The notes under the pieces are model-generated. The model did no database searches. It worked only from the letters and a program-made list of their open reading frames with translations, and was not told the DNA's origin. From positions 8,742,001 through 8,806,000 of the forward strand of contig OZ234494.1 of the NCBI GenBank assembly GCA_965153455.1: 64,000 bases of DNA. Reading direction: 5' to 3'. Origin of the DNA: Sphagnum compactum (Eukaryota; Bryophyta; Sphagnopsida; Sphagnales). A program made the position numbers and the translations under genes. Positions 46,839 to 59,508 of this stretch are shown here, piece after piece. Every line of letters begins with the position of its first letter. Position 1 is the first letter of the stretch.

Positions 46839-49800
46839 TCAAGAGAAAATCTCCAGAAAATTCGGCAACTTAGTAGGACTTTTGTAGCAGTGGGTGGTGG
46901 CATCATAAGAGGATTCTGATCTTGCTGGTGTGGACGGCATTGAGTATGAAGGCTCGGACCTCCAGTCTGACTGCCCCAAATACTCGGAATTATCACATGA
47001 AGAAGAAGAGTTGTATGAAGAAGGTGGTGGACTGTAGTAGTAGGTACTAACAGAAGACCCATAAGCAGGTTGTTCATATGCAGAGGCTCTCAGGACTGAG
47101 GTTCCATAACTGGGTTGAAAGTAAGAAGGAGATTTATGATGATGGTGGTGGAAGGAAGACTCATACACTGGGTCCAAGTATCCTTGAGATGGTTTTGCAT
47201 AAGAGGAATAGGATGGTTCATATGAGGAGTAGGAGTTGTAATCAAGTAAAGAACAGTCTCTGTAGCTTGCATGCTGCTGCTCCTCATAATCAGCACAAGC
47301 CTTGGGATCATAAGAACCGGGAGTGTAAAAGGATGTGCGCAAAGAAGCATGGGGATAGGTGACATATGCTGATGTCTTCACTTCACTTGCTTCCTCTGGT
47401 GCTGGTGCAGCAGCCTCAGCAGGAGGAGCAGCAGCATCTTCTGCTGGAGCTGTAGAGGCCGGTTCTTCAGTAGGTATGGCAGCAGCTGCAGCTGCTAATC
47501 TCTCCTTGCGCTCCTCTGAGAGCCATTCTGCAAACCTGTCCAGTAAATGCAGGTAGTTAGTTATATGTAGCTTATTGAGACTTTTATTTTTCTCTTGAGT
47601 TTAAAAAATTCAAAAAAAAACACAACACAACACACAGATGTTAGGGCAACTCTGCCACTGCTCAGTATGTGACCCTATAAATTAACATTGGATGAAGAAA
47701 AGTCAAATCATGCCGGTTTGGCTCAGCAAAATGGTTTTTGCCCAGCATTTTTTCACATTTTGCTGAGACTGGTAAAAGGCACTACAAAGCCTAACACCTA
47801 CCAGAGAAAAGAGTAATAAATATGATCTAACTGCTGCTCCCTGTTTCTGATTGACCAATCACAATGATTGGTGCTGTTGGTTTGCTATTAGTAGTCTCCC
47901 ACCTATTTGCAGTCCCAGTTTTAGTCTTATGGGTGGGGTTGGAAAAAAGTAAATAACTAAACTTGGATGTGAGAAATATTTTTGCAGGGTCACATACTGA
48001 GCACCACTGCAGATGCTCTTACTAGCATGACTTTAATAGTTTTTTGTTTGAGTCTTGACTTAGTGTGGGTAATATGAGAGCATCATACCTGTAAAGGGCT
48101 TCTCGGTTTGTTCCAGCATTTGGGATGGAGGTGAGCTTCCCAGTTTCAAAGTTGCGCTCCGAAACAGGCTCATCCAGTAGATGTTTTGCAAAGTTAATCA
48201 GTCTATATAAGCTAGCCGGGCTGGTTTCATCCACCCCTGCTACACGCCCCTTCAGATTATCCGACTGCAATTTTGAAACACAGACAAATTTAGTCTCATA
48301 ATATCCAATCTGTAAACACCCACCATTGCAATCTGAGGCTCCATCCACTTCACATGAATTCCTCAATCACAGATGGCAACCTGAGACCCAACTTGGCTAC
48401 CATACCCAAATCAGCATGCAATTTTTTTGGGGTTTTTTTCATTAGCATTTCAACAAGAAAATCTGATACCAATCTTCAAGGTTTTTGCACCCAACACCTT
48501 CATTGAAAGACAAATAAAGACCACATAAAATGAAGACTATTTTGGATTTTGTCCAGCACTACTGCTAGAACTGCTTTCACAGTATACTAATTATGTACCT
48601 GGATACGGAGGTAGTTTGTGCCACAACTCTGAGACTGAAAGATGGTGGAGAGGTTGTAGTCCACCATATCTGCACTTGCATTGTACACCATGTCCACCAG
48701 AGGGGCATCACCCTTGTTGATAAGCCAGTCGCGCACACCCCATTTGGAGATCTCCTTTGCACTGTATCCTACAGTTTGCTGTCCTGTGCCGAGAGAGAGA
48801 ACTAAGAGATCATTGTAATTCTGCACATTTTCCACAAGATTTAACAGTGGGTGGGTCATTAAGGTTAAAAAAACGCAACCATTAGACACTAACATGCTAT
48901 TGACCTAATGGGAAAAACGCAAACCGGCAACCAAAATTTAGAGCTTCCTTCAAAGCACTGCTCTTAATGTTTCCAACAATCACGAGCAATCAACAGCACT
49001 GTAACTCCATGATTCCCTTGCAATCATACTTGGATCCATTCATCAGCCTAAAGGCACCTATAAAATATATCACATTTGATCCCAAGGAAATTGGTATACC
49101 TATGACTACAAGCAAAAGCATGATACAAAAATAATGAAATTACTTTGTCAAGGTTGGATGTAAAGTAGGACCAAAACCCATCATAAAATTGTTGAACATT
49201 GAATGGTTTTCAGTTAAATGATCAAAGATAAAGACACTATCAAACACTAGATCACAGTTTGTTCTCGAAGCATAAGCTGAGTCCTCAGAACAAAAGCTTA
49301 ACCTTGTTGCCCAAGCCATCCACCAATTCAAAGTACTAATGGATGTCAATAATCTGACCTTGACATTCTCTTCTTTCCAAAAGTTAGGGTGACATGGGCT
49401 TCTGCGATATGTGAGGATGTGGTGATGTTGCAAGATCTCTTGCATTGCTGCAAATGGAGATCTAGATACACATGAAGATTATAGTCAAGAATCACTAACC
49501 GTAAATGTCACTCTTCCAGCAGCTTTGCCACCAGATTGCACCTCCTTAATCGCCTGGGTGATTGCCACATATGTCTGCCATAATTTCCATGCCAAAAAGG
49601 ACTTCTGAGCAAAGAATTGAAATTCCTCTGGTTCCAAAGAGAATGAGACTTGTCAAGTTCTTCCTACGTCTTCAGATAATCAAGCATCTGGAAACAAGCT
49701 TGAAGCATTCATTCAAGAGTGTTCAAAATCAATGAGTATTAGGCTTGGTGGCATCAAACTCTAGTCCAAAAATTCAGAAAAATCTTGTAAGGGGATGAAA

Positions 49801-51522
49801 GCATGGTATTGTAGAAAGGAAAAGTAATCTTCTCAAAATCCAGTCTAAAATGATCTACTAACTTTAGGGCCAGAATGTTGCTGGAGCACTTAGGGTTTGT
49901 CTGTCCTGATGAGAACTTGTGATCAGTCTGAGCTCTAAAAAGACCCCCCCCAAAAAAAAAAAAAGAAACAAAATAAAAGACCCAAAACCACAAGTTACCG
50001 GATTGTTGACAGCAACACCTCCATCAATCAAGTTGAACTCCCGAGAGGCATCAGTGGTGGAGTTTGTGAGTTTGAAATGCACTGGTGGAAGATATGTGGG
50101 AGCTGCTGCTGTTGCCTGACATACCAGCTTCAAGGGTGCATTTTCTAGAGGATCAAGCCTTGCCTGCAGAGTCAGAAAATGCACAGACAAAAACTTTCAC
50201 AAAACAAATGAGTGCAAGCTGACTTTTGGATCATACAAAGAAGATGATCCTCACTGAAGGTTGACAATCTTCTTCCCAAAGATTAGATCTGACTGTGTCA
50301 ATGTGGTCATGATGAGACATTGAAATCAGATGCTGATGATCAAAAGCAAACAATGTTATTATCAAGCTAGAAACTCGAAGAAGAATATGAACTTTAAAGG
50401 GAAAAAAAACAAGCAGCATGGGGACGAGGGTCCAAGCCCTGGGAGAAATTCAAAGATTGCGTTACAACAAACACCCACCCTCCATGAGGAGAAGAACACA
50501 GGCTGCTGCAGTTTGGTGTCAAAAGCAGGAATGACAACTGATGTGAGAGCTGTGCTCAAGTGCGGTTCGCCTGGAAAGTATTTGTTGAGAATTCTCTCCA
50601 GACCACTTGATTTGTATTTTGGACCATTGAGAGCTCTGAAGTTGAGACGACTTTCACTGAATGGTCCTCTGTGAACAATATTTATTTGCACAAAACAAAG
50701 CCCACAGATAAAATGTTTAGCTGATTCGGAATGATCCATCCCACAAGTGTTTCTTCTGGATCATATTCTTGATCAAGAGCAGCTTCATGTCATCATCAGG
50801 TCCTATAGGTGAAAGAAGTCTAGCTGTGGGTCATCAGTTTCTGCAAGCAATCTCTTGGTCCTTAAGCACTGGCATAAGATAGAAAACTTGGGAGGGAGAA
50901 AAGCTAGCTAGAAGAGGGAGTGATGATGATCAGCAGTAGAATTAGTTACCCTGTATGGGGGAAGATTTGAGCTGAATACCAAAGGTAGAACTGAACCACG
51001 TCCTTTGCGGTGCACACAGGCTTCTGCTTGTCGCTGTCGTCCAGAGGTGTAGTTAGCATGGATGTAATCAAACCCCCTGTGCTGGTGCCTGCTATCAGGT
51101 CGAAGTAGTCCACCAACCTAACCTCTGGCCCGTCCAACCTCTGCAAAATGCACCCACGGATGATCATGAGAACTTGGACCCTGCTGGCTCCTAAGACCTT
51201 GGGTGCTGCAATCAGAGTCTTATAAGGAGCCAAGGGCAGGGTGCCAACCTGATAAAATGTAAATAGTATAATTATGTGTCATTCATGTGTTGGTCCATAA
51301 CCCAAATTTTGTGCTATTCATGTGTTGGTCTATTATCCCAAATTTTATTCAGTTAAGAGATCATGACTAGTTATGGTTTAATCATACCTGCAGTTTGCCC
51401 TCGAGCTCTGCGAGAATGGTAGCGGGGATGAGGCCACGCACTCCACCCCCATCGATACTGAGAATTGTTAGCCTCTTTCCTCTGTTCCCCTTGGGCTGCT
51501 CTACCATGAAATCGGTCGGCAT
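46839..51522 (-). CDS. Patatin-like phospholipase with a Tyr/Ser-rich C-terminal extension, 616 aa
   Basis: Patatin-like enzymes are lipid acyl hydrolases with a Ser-Asp dyad. Exons on the - strand: 51522-51388, 51140-50950, 50668-50479, 50163-49999, 49574-49500, 48820-48599, 48264-48089, 47535-46839; GT-AG junctions and phases agree. Visible motifs are the oxyanion loop DGGGVRG (residues 24-30), nucleophile Ser65 in GTSTGG, catalytic Asp219 in [11 protein letters not shown], and LVLSLGTG. The family core ends near 395 ([19 protein letters not shown]). It is followed by about 215 residues not normal for the family: an Ala/Glu/Pro-rich linker, then a Tyr/Ser/Pro-rich tail with a His run. The start is the ATG at 51522, matching the short cytosolic N-terminus of plant relatives; an in-frame ATG at 51657 would add a hydrophobic leader. 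Confidence 0.9.
47644..48018. mobile_element. 375-bp Tourist-like (PIF/Harbinger) MITE in a patatin intron
   Basis: Inverted termini of about 31 bp: left gggcaactctgcc then tgctcagtatgtgaccct, right the complement of gagcatctgcagtgg then tgctcagtatgtgaccct. The inner 18 bases are identical and the outer part diverged. Both sides carry TTA (47641-47643 and 48019-48021), the target duplication of PIF/Harbinger elements. It lies wholly in the intron between exons 7 and 8 of the phospholipase gene and spares its splice sites. Confidence 0.82.
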
Positions 51523-51784
51523 TCTTCCGCCCCTTTCTGCTGCTGCTCCTCCTCCTCTTTCCACAGAAACAACCAGGCCGAGTCTAAGGATCAAAAGATG
51601 ATCAGCGAAGAGAATGAAAACTCGAAGTGCAAAGAATCGACGAAACCAGAGATTCAAGGCAGCGATCGAGCTGTAGAAGAAGAAGCTGTGCAGGAGCAGG
51701 TGGTGGAAACCAGATCACTAGTGCAGCCAGGCGAGTGCAGGCGAGTAACAGATCGAATCCTGTGCGTGCAGCAAGCGTGTGTAA

Positions 51785-51800
51785 GCCTATTTAAACAAAC
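51785..51800 (-). promoter_or_regulatory. Possible TATA box of the patatin-like gene
   Basis: On the - strand the motif gtttaaatagg lies about 270 bp upstream of the predicted start codon, followed by a GC-richer stretch that could be the leader. It is a plausible but unproven TATA variant. Confidence 0.3.
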
Positions 51801-52179
51801 TTATGTAAGAGGTTCATAGACCCTAGATAGATTTTATAATGTAACAGTTGCAGTCTAGATGCTTCTTCTTGAGTGAACTATGTTTTTTTTGGTCCTGTAG
51901 ATCACCACCGCCAAATGCTGTGTGCCTACAAACTTGGCTAGAAATTAACAGTCAGGCCCAGGGCTTTTTTTTTAATCAATTTTGTAATATCGAAAAATGG
52001 GCGAATTTTTCCCCCCAAAATTAGCAAAATTGGTCGAATTTTAGCTAGAAAACCAAAAACTTCCGAACTGTTTTGTCAACAACAAAGACATAATTTATTG
52101 GAAACAAAAGCACTGGTCAGGATGGCTACATGTGGGGGTGCCAATGTTTTTTGCGGGTGCGGGGAGGGCGGGGGTGTTT
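51801..52179. other. Intergenic, repeat-derived
   Basis: Contains ggctttttttttaat followed by cgaaaaatgggcgaattt phrases that reappear near 52860, suggesting one larger element around the dispersed copy at 52.2 kb. Confidence 0.4.
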
Positions 52180-52380
52180 CTTAACCTGAAAAATCTGATT
52201 TGACCCATATAAGGGTTTTTGTGAAAAATATCCTAATTCGCCACATTTCTACAACAGGTTCCAACAAGTAGCCAAATATGTTCTTAAACTTTTCCACTTT
52301 CATATCTGATTTATAACCAAATTTGGCTGAAATTTCTTTGTGAATGATCGCCAATTTCGCTACATCTCAAAATCGAAAAA
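52180..52380 (+). repeat. Dispersed repeat family, copy 5
   Basis: Contains aggttccaacaagtagccaa, cactttcatatctgat, ataaccaaatttggctgaaa and gtgaatgatcgccaatttcg, then tacatctcaaaa. It is one of the best-preserved copies. Confidence 0.65.
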
Positions 52381-53055
52381 CAGAAAAAGCAAACTGATCA
52401 GGGCGAGGCTTATTCATTGTGCGAATTTTCGCACTGTGGCGACAAAAAATTTGGAAATTTTCGGTTTTTTGCGTAAATTCGAAAAAAATGAAGATTATCG
52501 TCATGCCAGCAACCGCGAAACCGCATGCAAGTTTCCTCGCACGACCGTGCGCGCGAGTGCGTGGCGTGAACCCCAGCAAATCGTCAGAACTTTCTGATCT
52601 GCTGCTGCAGCTGCTTCCCACTGCCACGCACTCATGCATTCTGCAACAATTCTGTGCTTTCCCTTTCGCCCAGGCTGTGCCCCCGTACTCCTCCCGTCTC
52701 CCCCAGACAGACGCGCCATACAACGTCCATTCTAACCCCCCTTCTTCTTCTCTCCAGTTTAAGAATGCACATTGAGTTAGATGTGTGCACAAAGAAGATG
52801 AAAATTCTTCCCCCAATTTCCTCAAATATGTCGTTCACTCAGATTTACAGCAATTGGGGGCCTTTTTTTTAATTTTGTAGTTTTGAAAAAAAATTTGAAT
52901 TTCTCCAAATTTTTAGCAATTTTCTTTGAATTTACAATGAAAATAGATTCTAATTTCTTTGTCATCACAGTGAGAAAATTTCCCCCAAAAAAAAGCAATG
53001 CTAACACCAATCATATTTAACGATATCAATATGAACATACAAGCTGGGTAATTTT
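52381..53055. other. GC-rich island (52500-52745) inside repeat DNA
   Basis: The flanks are AT-rich repeat sequence (tttggaaattttcgg and similar), but 52500-52745 is GC- and CpG-rich with cgtgcgcgcgagtgcg and a ctgctgctgcag run. Overlapping frames exist on both strands (up to 152 codons on the - strand) without a recognisable domain. It may be captured host sequence or an orphan promoter. Confidence 0.4.
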
Positions 53056-55887
53056 CAGTGTTGGGCAGTCCTCTCTTATTTAAGAGAATCACCCATTTGG
53101 ATTTTTTCCAACACTTGAGAGAATTGACCCAGTTCTTTTTTTTTTAATTAGACTTATGAGAACCGATCAGGGTATTCTTTTTTAAATTGTAATCAAATCA
53201 ATTTTCAAATAGGGTGGTTCTCACAAATGTGATACCAGTTGGTTTTCATATCCAGTTTTCACAATTCAAATCTCAAATTTATTCACTCAATTAATTTTGA
53301 CAGAACACTAACAACGCAATGGGGCAACAAAAGCAACTTGACAATGCAGCATCAACAATGTAATAAACAAGACAAACCCAACAACCCAACAAAACAAAAC
53401 CAACAATGAGATAACAAAATAATAACCAAGCAACACAGCAGCATAACAACACCAATAACGTAATGCGGCAACAACCAAGCAACGTGACAAAACAAAGCAA
53501 CAAGTAACATGACAAAGCATCAACCAAACAACACAAAGGAGAAGCAAGCAATGTGCACTATGAAAAATTAAATGTCTTGCAATTAAGCTTGCAACTAGGT
53601 TTTAATTGCAATTTTGAATTGCAACAACCACTTGCACCTTAACATATTTTTAGAACTTGAATGTTATCGAATGAGCTATAAGACTTACAATGATATAACT
53701 CATATATGAAACTATATATATATATATATATATGTAATTCATGCAACTATATTGGAACTATTGTGTCATTATGTTGTAATTATTGTGCAACTACATAAAC
53801 AACAATACGTTGAAGTGACAATGATGTGTTGACAAATCATTAATGGAAATGTGACAATTCTAAATTTATTTCAATATTTATTTTTTTATTAATTTAATTT
53901 ATATTATTTAACTTAGGGCTAATAAAATGTTAACATGTGACATTGAGGTCAATAAATAAGTAGGCTTAAAGTAGATAGGCGTTATTATTTAAATTATTTA
54001 AGTTATGTAAATAGGTCATTTAAGATAATCTTATTTTATTTTGGGTTTAACCTTCAAAGCCAAACCTTTTTTTATTGATTCATTCCAAATGTCACTTATT
54101 TTTTAATACTCCTAGTGCATTTAATTATATATTTACAAACTTGAAAGATATGACAAACAATATGGGATAAACAAAAATTAGTTGCATCCTAATTTTAATT
54201 CATTTGCAATTATTACAAGACAAGCCAATGAGCAAACGCTTAAGTTCTTAAAAAGCTTTAAAATTAATAAATTATTCATTTGCCCCTCAAGTGCAAAAGG
54301 TTTTTTTAGACCTTGACGTAGCACACCCATAGTTGTTTAGATTGTTCTAAAAAACACACAAAATGAAGAAAATATGGTTGTCAAAAGTAGTGGGGTCAAT
54401 GTTTGGTCATCGGTTTAATTCACACTTTAACATTTAGCACATTCACCTTTTTCATGGCTCTTATCTATTGTTCTTTTACCTTTAAAACTCAAATAGTTAA
54501 TATAAATTTTAACTTGGTGCACCCATAGCATTTTAGATCGCAAAAAAAAACAAGAAACAAGGAAAATATGAAGTTTTAAAATAAATGATCATTTTTATAA
54601 AAATACACACTATGTGATTTTGACATGTTTTGTGTTTTTTTTATGTTGTTCCTTTGCCTTTGAAGTTATAACATTTAATGTAAAGCTTACTTTTGCATTC
54701 CCATGATGTTTTACATCACATTTGAAATAAACAACAAACAATAAATATCCAAAATTATTTAATCATCGTCTAATGATCGATGATGGGCAGTTCTACCTTA
54801 ACATAATTTATCTACTAGGTATACTAATTATAATAATTCATAATAATTAATAAGTAATAATTTATCAACTATTAATTTGGAATCTAAATATTAATGTATA
54901 ATCATAATGATATTATTATTATTATTATTAAATAATACCCTAGGCTAACTATTAATTTTTAATTTTTAATTACGTTAAGTTAGTTTATAAAAGCCTAGCC
55001 TGTTTATATTAATAATAATAATATTTATTAGTATTATTATTGTAGTTAGTAGTTGGGTAATTGCATAAAGATCCAATATAATAATTGTAAAATAGTTGCA
55101 AAGAAGTTGTTAATGAATGTTTCATTTATTCCAATTGTATTATAGATGTCGTATGTGACTCTTGTGTAACTTGATAACAAAGTCAAACATGGTTGACCAA
55201 AATTGTATATACAATGCATACATTTGTCCATGTAGAGATCCATCTTGGGTATAATATACAATTACAATAGAACCTCACAAATTTCTAATGTGCCATTTTA
55301 TTTTTTAGTTCTTCATATTTTCCATATGATAGTTGCAACTTAATTACACATTAGTTTTTAAAAAGCTTTAGTTGTAAGGTAATGAAGTTATTGAGAACAA
55401 TTTCTCATAGTGCCAATATTAGAATAATGACCAAAGAAGGTGAAGGAACACCAATCTGCAAAAAGGAATAACCACCAGCAACATGAAAGAATAGCAATTA
55501 ACAACACAAACCAACCAACAATGCAATAAAGCACCAACCAATGACAACGAAACAACTAACAATGCAATGGAATTTTTATATGTTTGAATTCCACCTCCCA
55601 ATGCTTCCCACCTCCTTCTCCTTAAACTAACTTAAATTAGAACATAACTAACCTAAAATCATCCTAAACTTTTTTAATTATCAAATTTTCATTCTCCCAT
55701 AAAATCGACTTGATTTTCAAAAAAACATTTAAACAAAATAAATGGTTTTCAACAACCTAATTCTCATTTGGGTGAAATCTATTAATTCAATTCTCAAACT
55801 AGTTATCACCAAATGTGATACGAGTCGATTCTCATTCTAAGAACTAGGTTGAAAACTAAAGTTCCTAATGAAAACTACCAAACATGA
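53056..55887. mobile_element. Candidate large, decayed hAT-type element
   Basis: The left end cagtgttgggcagtcc begins at 53056 after gtaatttt. A degenerate inverted end (aaaactaccaaacatg) stops near 55887, followed by ataatttt, a 7-of-8 match to the left flank. Inside each end is a caac-rich stretch (53310-53530 and 55440-55570) and a similar aaatgtgata-ccagttgg/cgagtcg phrase in direct orientation. A (ta)n run lies at 53712-53732. The AT-rich interior has no transposase. The boundaries are tentative. Confidence 0.35.
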
Positions 55888-55919
55888 ATAATTTTGTCCA
55901 CCAAAGAAAGGTCAAAAAA

Positions 55920-57200
55920 AAGAGACATCGTATTAACTAAAAGCATGATAAAATAAACATTAAAAACTTATCGTTTGCAAGTCAAAAAGCATGATAAAAT
56001 AATTAGAAAATTTTTATCCAAGTTTTTGCAATTTAATCATATGCTTGACATACTTTTATAAGATTCTACCTGAATCATAATACCATGCAACCATACAAGC
56101 ATAGAAATTTGTTAATCTTGCATTACAACTTTAAAAAAATGTGGCATGAACTAAAAGCATGATAAAATAAGTAGAAAACGTTGTCCTAAATCTGATCATT
56201 ATATGACATTCATGAGATTTTACATCATATCACATTCATATATTGCACACACACATTGGTTAATTGTACATTAGAAAGAAAGAAGGCATGTCACATCAAC
56301 TAAAAGCATGATAAGGAAATAGAAAAAACTATCTTATGCAAACTAATCATATGACACATGCATTCAATTTACCTCAATCAACCTAGATATCAACACATGA
56401 ACATGCATTGGTTAATTGTACACCAAAAAGCAAAAAGAGATGTCATATCAATTAAAAACATGACCAAGTAAACCAAAAATATTATCATAAGAATCACTTG
56501 CAATTTAATTTCATATGGCATGTGTAAGATTTTACCTTCATCATAGGTCAATCGTGCCATCCATGTGAACATGTGCATTAGATAATTGAGCACTAGAATG
56601 AATAAAGAGCTCAATTCTCTATCTTAGGAGGGAAAAACGCTCCCTTAAGTTGTCCTTAGGCAATCCTTAGGTCAGTACTTAAGGCTGATGTGACAAATTG
56701 GTAATACAAACATTGCTTGAAAACTGAGTTTAAGCACGTACAGGTTACACTATAAATAAAAAGTGTTTTGAATATCTTAAGTTCATTGTATTCATTCAAA
56801 TTGAATCAAATAATAAATTAATATATTAGAAACATTGTTGTTTACATATACCAAACATTTTCAACATTAATGTAATTTACCACTTTAAAGTTCATTGTAA
56901 AATTAGGTACTTATCATAGGATTGTTGATTCTTTAATATATAAAAATTGCATGGTCCATATGTTGGATCTCTTTAAAAAATGATAGAATAAACCAGTTTT
57001 TTTATCATTTGTCTACTTAATCATATGACATGCACATAAGATTTTATCAAGACTTAATCATACCAAATTCATATGAACACACATTGGTTAATAATTGAGG
57101 AGTAAAAAGAAAGTAAAGTATTGAATCGATTAAAAGCATTCCATCAAGTAAAGACAAATTTATATTTTGTGCTTTAATCATATGACATGCATGAGATATT
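55920..57200. repeat. Degenerate satellite-like array, unit about 150-210 bp
   Basis: The phrase aactaaaagcatgataaaat and variants recur near 55935, 55985, 56150, 56300 and 56450, and more weakly near 57130. Between them are shared phrases taatcatatgacatgcat, gagattttac and cacattggttaattgtac. Copies are strongly diverged. Confidence 0.65.
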
Positions 57201-58702
57201 TTTACATTAAGAAAAATCAAAATTTTTAAACATTTTAAAATTTTAGTATTTGAAGTTATGAGGAATAATATAGATGCAAATGAACATGGTAAGGTCATGT
57301 GATAAAATTATCATTTTTTCAACAAATAATGTGTACTTAGCATATTTAAAATGTTAAGTTTTTTCAAAATGATCTTTCACTTCACATTCCTTCACATTTT
57401 ATTATTACTTCACTTATTCATACTAGTTCACTTACTATCCTAGTAATTAAACTTACTAACAATAATACTAGTAATAGCAAAGATTAAACACATACTTATA
57501 TTAATTATATCTTGATTTTCAGATTAAACATAATCATATTATAAAATTCATTAAATCATAATTTTTACCCAACAACCAATATATGGGACCCCATATTGTT
57601 AGCCAGATATTTTGTAAATTCAAAAAGAGTGTCCCCTACCTTGGCCCTAGTGATGGGAATGGGGTCAATTTTGTGTATGGTAAAGCCTTATGATGAGGAC
57701 ATTTTAAAAACAAGGGACCTAGGATGAGACCCTAGGATGGACTTGGGAATGTCCCCCACCTATGGCCTTTACCAACTGTAAAGCACATGGCAAATGTTAT
57801 CATGAAGCTAAGCATCCATAGATCACTTTACATAGGAGGGGGAGGGTTCTTAGGCCTACTCAATAGGAGTGGGAGTCAAACTCCACCTACTTATGGGCAT
57901 AAGATAAGTAGGTGGATGATCACTTCCAGTCATAAGAAATAGTTGAAATAGTTATAATATCCCTTCTCTTTTCTATTCTTGAAGTGATATTCATGGATAT
58001 AAGCTGTCCTCCAAATACACCAGGAGATTTCTCCAATGATGTGTGTGTGTGTGAATCAGGGTTGGTCTCAGGTCAAGGTTTATGCTGAATTGGTGTGAAG
58101 AGGGGACCCACCAAAGACTCTGTTTGTTCAGTGGTTCATTGTCAAAAGCACCTCTGATCATCACCTTTTTTTTGGACAATGTTTTTGTCACAATTGAATT
58201 GAACCCAGGCGGCCAGGTTTTTATTAATAGTAATTGTAATCTTCACAAACTTGCAATCCTGAATCATACTCATTAGTACTTACACAGTATGCTTTCTTCC
58301 ACACATCCATGTGTAGTTTGGCATAGTCATCTTAAGAGCACCAAACTTGTTTTGTTTTTGCTCGACTTTTCAACACATATATAGTGATCTCTTTCAGCTG
58401 TGCACTATAATTATTTGAGAGGGAGACAGAGTGGGTGGGACCATGCAATAAGGTATACAAGAAAAAAGCATGAGGCAGAAGGAATCCCTGCAGAAATGTC
58501 CCTCCTATGCCTACTGTCAGTTTCTTCCTGATAGTCCAGTTGGGAAAATAAGGTTTAGTAAGCTCAGGCATCTCTCTTTACAGAAAATTTCTATGACAAC
58601 CCTTCTTTTGGTTTGCTCTTCAAGGGAGGGATGATGCAAACAAATAACTTTCTCATTTAGTCCCACATTTTCTGGACACTTTCATTACACCGTAATCTGA
58701 AC
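57201..58702. other. Intergenic, no gene seen
   Basis: AT-rich to 57540, then a more balanced stretch with no supported gene; a short (tg)n run lies near 58038-58050. Confidence 0.4.
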
Positions 58703-58990
58703 CAGTGTTTTTGTTGTGATGAATTCTCACATTTTGTCGACTTGAAAATATGATTTTGACAAATTCAAAGGATTTTTGTGAAATGAAAGGAATGACCCTA
58801 ATTCACCAGATTTCCAAAAATAAATTTTCATTGCCAGATTTTTGCAACAGGTTCTCCAGCAGGTAGCCAAGATATTATAGGATTGTTAAATTTTTCTACT
58901 TTCATATGTGTTCTATAGCGAAATTTGGTTAAATCTTCTTGTGGCCAAGCACCAGTTTGATTACATCACAATTTTTCTAAAAGAAACCCT
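58703..58990 (+). repeat. Dispersed repeat family, copy 6, with a CAGTG-type left end
   Basis: Starts with cagtgtttttgttgtgatga. It continues with gccagatttttgcaacaggt, ctccagcaggtagccaagat and ctatagcgaaatttggttaa, then ttgattacatcac. The cagtg start supports a hAT origin for this family, although no matching 8-bp duplication was found. Confidence 0.6.
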
Positions 58991-59508
58991 CCTCTGAATT
59001 GTGAGTTCACGTTTTGGGAACTTTATGAAAAATTTCCATATTTTTGGGGAACTTTGGTGAAAGATTTCCTATTTGAACTCTGTTGCTGGTTTGAAATTGT
59101 CATAAGCAGCCAAAAAAAATTCAGTGAATTTTCACCTTGTGGTAACAGAAAGTTTTGGAGATTTTTGGGGGAAAGAATAGCGACAATTCCAAAAAAATTG
59201 CTAATTTTTGGGAAATTTGTGCCAAACCTTCAAAACCACAAATTTGAGGGAAAAAAAACCCTGTTCATAAGGGGGGCAGACAACCGTTGTGGCTTTTGTT
59301 TCCTCCTACAACATGCAGACAGTAAGTGGGAAGAAAAGAACGTGGAATCAGCTTCATGCACTTTATTAGAAGACTTGTTTGCAATAAGCCAGCCAGAGAA
59401 GGAAGAAATTTTCAACTCTTGCCAAAAGGCACTATTATATTTTATTTAAATAATAATAAAATCCTGTGTTTGTCTGTTGGAGGCTTTGTGTTCTTACCTC
59501 TCTCACTA
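58991..59508. other. Repeat-derived intergenic DNA
   Basis: T- and A-rich sequence with tttttggggaac phrases. The 131-codon + frame at 59054-59449 lacks any recognisable domain. Confidence 0.35.

Noticed and set aside
52367-52825. 152-codon - strand ORF
   Set aside because: It crosses from AT-rich repeat into a GC island and back, has a competing frame on the other strand, and shows no domain.
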